Assembly (NCBI GenBank): GCA_036001465.1
Contig: DASYUH010000032.1
Coordinates: forward strand, 186,001-250,000
Direction of reading: 5' to 3'
DNA from: Candidatus Polarisedimenticolia bacterium
GTDB taxonomy: Bacteria > Acidobacteriota > Polarisedimenticolia > Gp22-AA2
Length of the DNA: 64,000 bases
A program made the position numbers and the translations under genes. Under the pieces are notes generated by a model, which saw nothing but the letters and a program-made list of their open reading frames with translations, was not told where the DNA came from and searched no databases. Below, piece by piece: positions 61,249-64,000 of the stretch (its first letter is position 1; each line of letters opens with the position of its first letter).

Positions 61249-61668
61249 TCAGGCCGCTTTCGCGTCCTGGTTGACCAGCGCCACGACGACGCCGATGAGG
61301 AGCATGCCGATGACGTCGTAGACGATCTGCTTGACGACCATCGTCTCGGGCCACGGCTGCACGGCGTAATAGATGAGATACATCGGGATGCACATCATGA
61401 TGGCGACCGCCGCCCCGAAGCGCAACCCCTGACCGATGGCCGGCTTCCCCGCCTCGCGCCCCTTTCTATAGATCCAGGTCAGCCCGAAGGCCATGCAGAC
61501 GTGGGCGAGGATCATGTAGCCGAAGTGTCCCTGCGCGTCCGCCTCGGTCCGCATGAGGTTGGGAAGCTGGGCGTAGTCACCGTGCAGCAGGACGCGGTGC
61601 ACCACGAAGCCGACGAGCATCGAGACGACGAACATCACCACCACCGAGATCCAGAACCGACCCCCCAT
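61249..61668 (-). CDS. Four-helix membrane protein of unknown function
   Basis: This is a 139-residue membrane protein with four helices: WISVVVMFVVSMLVGFVVHRVLL, FGYMILAHVCMAFGLTWIYRKG, LRFGAAVAIMMCIPMYLIYYAV and IVYDVIGMLLIGVVVALVNQ. A short hydrophilic segment with GDYAQLPNLMRTEADAQGHF lies between the first two. The pattern resembles a common small DUF family but I cannot name it. The start follows AAGGAGGGG. It lies upstream of ssrA on the same strand with its own transcription probably ending before the ssrA promoter. Confidence 0.75.
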   Translation of the reverse strand: MGGRFWISVVVMFVVSMLVGFVVHRVLLHGDYAQLPNLMRTEADAQGHFGYMILAHVCMAFGLTWIYRKGREAGKPAIGQGLRFGAAVAIMMCIPMYLIYYAVQPWPETMVVKQIVYDVIGMLLIGVVVALVNQDAKAA

Positions 61669-61812
61669 TGGGCCCCTCCTTGGGATGGCGTGAAGCGCGG
61701 CCGCGGCAGGCGGCGAATCCTTTTACCCCAGCGCTCCCCGAAGCGCAAGACCCGAACGGGCCGGCCCCCGATGGGGCGGTCCGGTCGGGTCGAATGAGTC
61801 GGTCCGTTCTCG

Positions 61813-62883
61813 CTAGAAGCGGAGGCTGCGCGTCGTCGTCGAGCGGCAAGCCCCTTTGTAGGCGACCGCCACGTGGGCGCAGCGCGCGTAGCATTCGTTG
61901 GTGTAGGTCTTCCCATCCGTGCCGCAGACGGGATCGACAATCAAAAGGCAGGCGCACGGGGCGCAGAAGCTGGCGCAGCCGCACGCATTCGTGCACACGC
62001 CCGCCGGCTGGCACACGGCCCCAACGGGGCATTGGGCGTCCTCTCTGCAAACGGGCCGGCACTCGCCGGCGTAGAGCACCGTGACCCCGTGGCACGCGGC
62101 GTCCGCCGCCCCGCAACCGTAGGTGTGGCCGTCGGAGCCGCACACCGGGTCGTACGTGAAGCAGTAGAGCTCACAAGGCGGCTGGCACGCGTTGTCGCGG
62201 CAGACCGACCCAACCGGGCAGTCCGCGTTGCACCTGCACTGCCGGGTGCACTCGCCCGTATGGGCGATCTCGACCCCGGAGCAGCGCGCCGTGCATGCAT
62301 TCGGGTAGGTCTTTCCGTCCACGCCGCACACGGGGTCGTACACGTCCGGACAGACGCAGGGCGTGCAGTTCTCCGCGACGCAGGCGTCGAGGGCGGCGCG
62401 GGCGCGCTCGCTGCACAGGATCGGATCGTTCCCGGCGGCCACGCAATTCCTGTAGATCTCCTCGGACTTGGCGCCGCAGCGCTCCTCGCACGTCGGCCCG
62501 GGAACGCAGTTCTCTTCGATGCAGACGGTCAGGACGACCTTGGTCCTCTCGGCGCAGGCGTCACGCGGATGGCCGGCCTCGACACAGAGCCGGAAGAATT
62601 CATCGGCCTTCGCCTTGCAGCGATCCTCGCACGTGGGATCCGGCCGGCAGTTCTCCGCCACGCAGGCATCCAGCGCGGTGCGCGCCCGGATGGCGCAGGC
62701 TTCGGGGTCTCCGCCCGCCGCCATGCAGGCGCGGAAGATCTCCTCGGCGTGCATGCGACAACGATCGTCGCATGTCGGATCGGGTGGACATGTAAGAGCG
62801 TCCGATTGAGCGACAGCGCAGGGCGCCCAGGCCGTCAGGACGATGGCGCCGGCGAGGACAAGTTGCGAAAGAGAGATGCGCAT
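61813..62883 (-). CDS. Secreted Cys-rich protein with three Kazal-type inhibitor domains
   Basis: This is a 356-residue protein starting after AGGAGGTG with a signal peptide (ISLSQLVLAGAIVLTAWAPCAVA). Residues about 30-170 are three repeats of 46-48 residues of the form CxPDPTCxxRCxxxAEEIFRxCxxAGxDPxACAxRARTALDACVAENC. Then follow three Kazal-like domains, each with YDPVCG-x-DG-x-TY (CVCPDVYDPVCGVDGKTYPNAC; CFTYDPVCGSDGHTYGCG; CLLIVDPVCGTDGKTYTNEC), joined by CPVGxVC segments. Kazal domains inhibit serine proteases; a target could be a subtilase like the one at 3713, but this is only a guess. No cargo link to the mobile element. Confidence 0.85.
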   Translation of the reverse strand: MRISLSQLVLAGAIVLTAWAPCAVAQSDALTCPPDPTCDDRCRMHAEEIFRACMAAGGDPEACAIRARTALDACVAENCRPDPTCEDRCKAKADEFFRLCVEAGHPRDACAERTKVVLTVCIEENCVPGPTCEERCGAKSEEIYRNCVAAGNDPILCSERARAALDACVAENCTPCVCPDVYDPVCGVDGKTYPNACTARCSGVEIAHTGECTRQCRCNADCPVGSVCRDNACQPPCELYCFTYDPVCGSDGHTYGCGAADAACHGVTVLYAGECRPVCREDAQCPVGAVCQPAGVCTNACGCASFCAPCACLLIVDPVCGTDGKTYTNECYARCAHVAVAYKGACRSTTTRSLRF

Positions 62884-63079
62884 GGTCACCTCCTCGGACG
62901 ATGGGTTATGCGAATTCTGGATGCATCTTACTCCAGTTATCCCCCGGGTTGAAATCCTGGTTCTACCCCCCTGCCCGGACATTGCAAATCCGGCCCCCGG
63001 AGCCCAAATTGTGAGTGTGATGGCGGCGTCCGGAGGGGGGGGCCGAGGGGGCCCGCTTGCGCTTCCGGGAGGTTCGTGC

Positions 63080-64000
63080 ATGCCCGCATGGCCGCCTTTC
63101 AGCACCCTGACGCGAAAAGACGCCCTCGGGATGGGGTTGCTCGCCACGGCGTACGTCGTCGGCGGCAAGCTCGGCCTGCAGCTGGCCTCGGTGCACCCGA
63201 GCGCGACGGCGGTGTGGCCTCCGACCGGCATCGCACTCGCGGGCCTCCTGCTCCTCGGGATCCGAGTGTGGCCCGTCGTCTTCGTCTCCGCCTTCCTGGT
63301 GAACGTCACGACGGCCGGCACCGTGGCGACCTGCCTGGGAATCGCGGCCGGCAACACGCTCGAAGCCGTCGTGGGCGCGTGGCTGGTCGACCGGTTCGCC
63401 AGCGGCCGGCGCGCCTTCAACCGCACGCCGAACATCTTCCGTTTCGCGCTCTTCGCCGCGATGGCCGGCACGACGGTGAGCGCAACCATCGGCGTCACCA
63501 GCCTCATTCTCGGTCGCATTGCGCTGAGGCCCGACTTCTCGTCGATCTGGATGACCTGGTGGCTGGGCGATGCCGCCGGTGCCCTGATTTTCGCTCCGGC
63601 GATTCTTCTGTGGGCGCAGGACCCGATCGTGCGCTGGTCAAGAAACCAGGCGATCGAGGCGCTCGCCCTGCTCGTCGGTCTGTTGATCGCCGCCCAGGCG
63701 GTCTTCGGGGGGGTCCTGCCTGGAAACTCGAGTCACTATCCGGTCGATTTTCTCTGCATCCCGATCTTCGCCTGGGCGGCGTTCCGCTTCGGACGGCGAG
63801 GGGCGGCGATTGCAATCCTGCTCGTCTCGGCCGTCGCCATCCGGGGGACTCTCCAGGGGCACGGACCGTTCGCGGCATTCGGTGTCAACCCGGCGCTCCT
63901 TCTGCTGCAAGCGTTCCTCGCCGTGACCGCGCTGACGACCCAGATTCTGGCGACGGAGGTCGCCGAACGCCGCCTGGTGGAAGACCGCCTGCGGCAGCTG
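63080..64000 (+). CDS. MASE1-domain sensor protein, 3' end outside window
   Basis: The first 307 codons of a larger protein are visible. The N-terminus is a MASE1 membrane sensor: about eight helices, with ATAYVVGGKLGLQLASVHPSATAVWPPTGIALAGLLLLG as the hallmark, then WPVVFVSAFLVNVTTAG, MTWWLGDAAGALIFAPAILLW and AFLAVTALTTQILATEVAERRLVEDRLRQ, the start of a signalling helix. MASE1 is normally followed by PAS, GGDEF or histidine kinase domains; which one cannot be seen. Start ATG 63080 follows GGGAGG. It diverges from the Kazal protein gene. Confidence 0.8.
   Translation, partial: MPAWPPFSTLTRKDALGMGLLATAYVVGGKLGLQLASVHPSATAVWPPTGIALAGLLLLGIRVWPVVFVSAFLVNVTTAGTVATCLGIAAGNTLEAVVGAWLVDRFASGRRAFNRTPNIFRFALFAAMAGTTVSATIGVTSLILGRIALRPDFSSIWMTWWLGDAAGALIFAPAILLWAQDPIVRWSRNQAIEALALLVGLLIAAQAVFGGVLPGNSSHYPVDFLCIPIFAWAAFRFGRRGAAIAILLVSAVAIRGTLQGHGPFAAFGVNPALLLLQAFLAVTALTTQILATEVAERRLVEDRLRQL

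Overview
The window looks like a bacterial chromosome, about 65% GC at both ends, carrying a lower-GC, more AT-variable mobile region from about 20.0 to 60.8 kb. The flank gene content suggests an acidobacterial-type genome: a Ser/Thr kinase fused to a TolB-like propeller, large secreted proteins with thrombospondin type 3, VCBS, ELK and PKD repeats, a TPR-CHAT protein, and an ECF sigma/zinc-finger anti-sigma pair. This assignment is an inference; there is no rRNA in the window.

Left flank (1-19.9 kb). A DNA2/RecB-like helicase-nuclease (cut by the window edge) is coupled to a protein with two PARP-type zinc fingers. Two decayed genes follow, then a large secreted subtilase, a TPR-CHAT protein converging on an ECF sigma/anti-sigma pair, a secreted hypothetical protein, a two-domain PhnB/VOC protein, the two subunits of an isoquinoline 1-oxidoreductase-type molybdenum hydroxylase, gene fragments, and a VCBS-repeat protein.

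Mobile region (20.0-60.8 kb). The right boundary is the 3' end of a complete tmRNA gene (ssrA, minus strand, 60777-61123). The last 29 bases of ssrA recur at 31107-31135, 25032-25060 and, with one mismatch, 20026-20054. More degraded copies lie just left of the first and third of these. I read this as successive insertions into the ssrA 3' end. Segment I (20.0-25.0 kb) carries a kinase and a TPR protein. Segment II (25.0-31.1 kb) carries a 1530-residue ELK/PKD protein and an apparent group II intron remnant. Segment III (31.1-60.8 kb) looks like an intact integrative plasmid-like element.

Segment III has a tyrosine integrase at its left end, an AlpA-like protein, a highly structured intergenic region, a replication-relaxation family protein, a TraG/VirD4-like ATPase, RadC, and several small proteins. 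At its right end are an XRE-ImmA pair, SSB, a CHC2-Toprim primase and an RPA-type replication initiator preceded by five 21-22 bp iteron-like repeats. No type IV secretion channel genes are visible, so it is more likely mobilizable than self-conjugative. Its cargo includes two defence-like units: a 1018-residue SIR2-STAND-TPR-OB protein, and an operon of ribbon-helix-helix regulator, two DNA methyltransferases and a PLD-fold nuclease. It also carries a serine recombinase and a secreted BNR-repeat/SGNH-hydrolase protein beside a broken integrase.

Right flank (60.8-64 kb). It holds ssrA with a clear promoter, a small membrane protein, a Cys-rich Kazal-domain protein, and the start of a MASE1 sensor protein cut by the window end.

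The most notable points are an attachment core that lies inside the integrase reading frame, so that excision should change the integrase C-terminus; a strongly folded minus-strand RNA candidate at 32.9-33.2 kb; a control block found three times in the element; and the two defence-like units.
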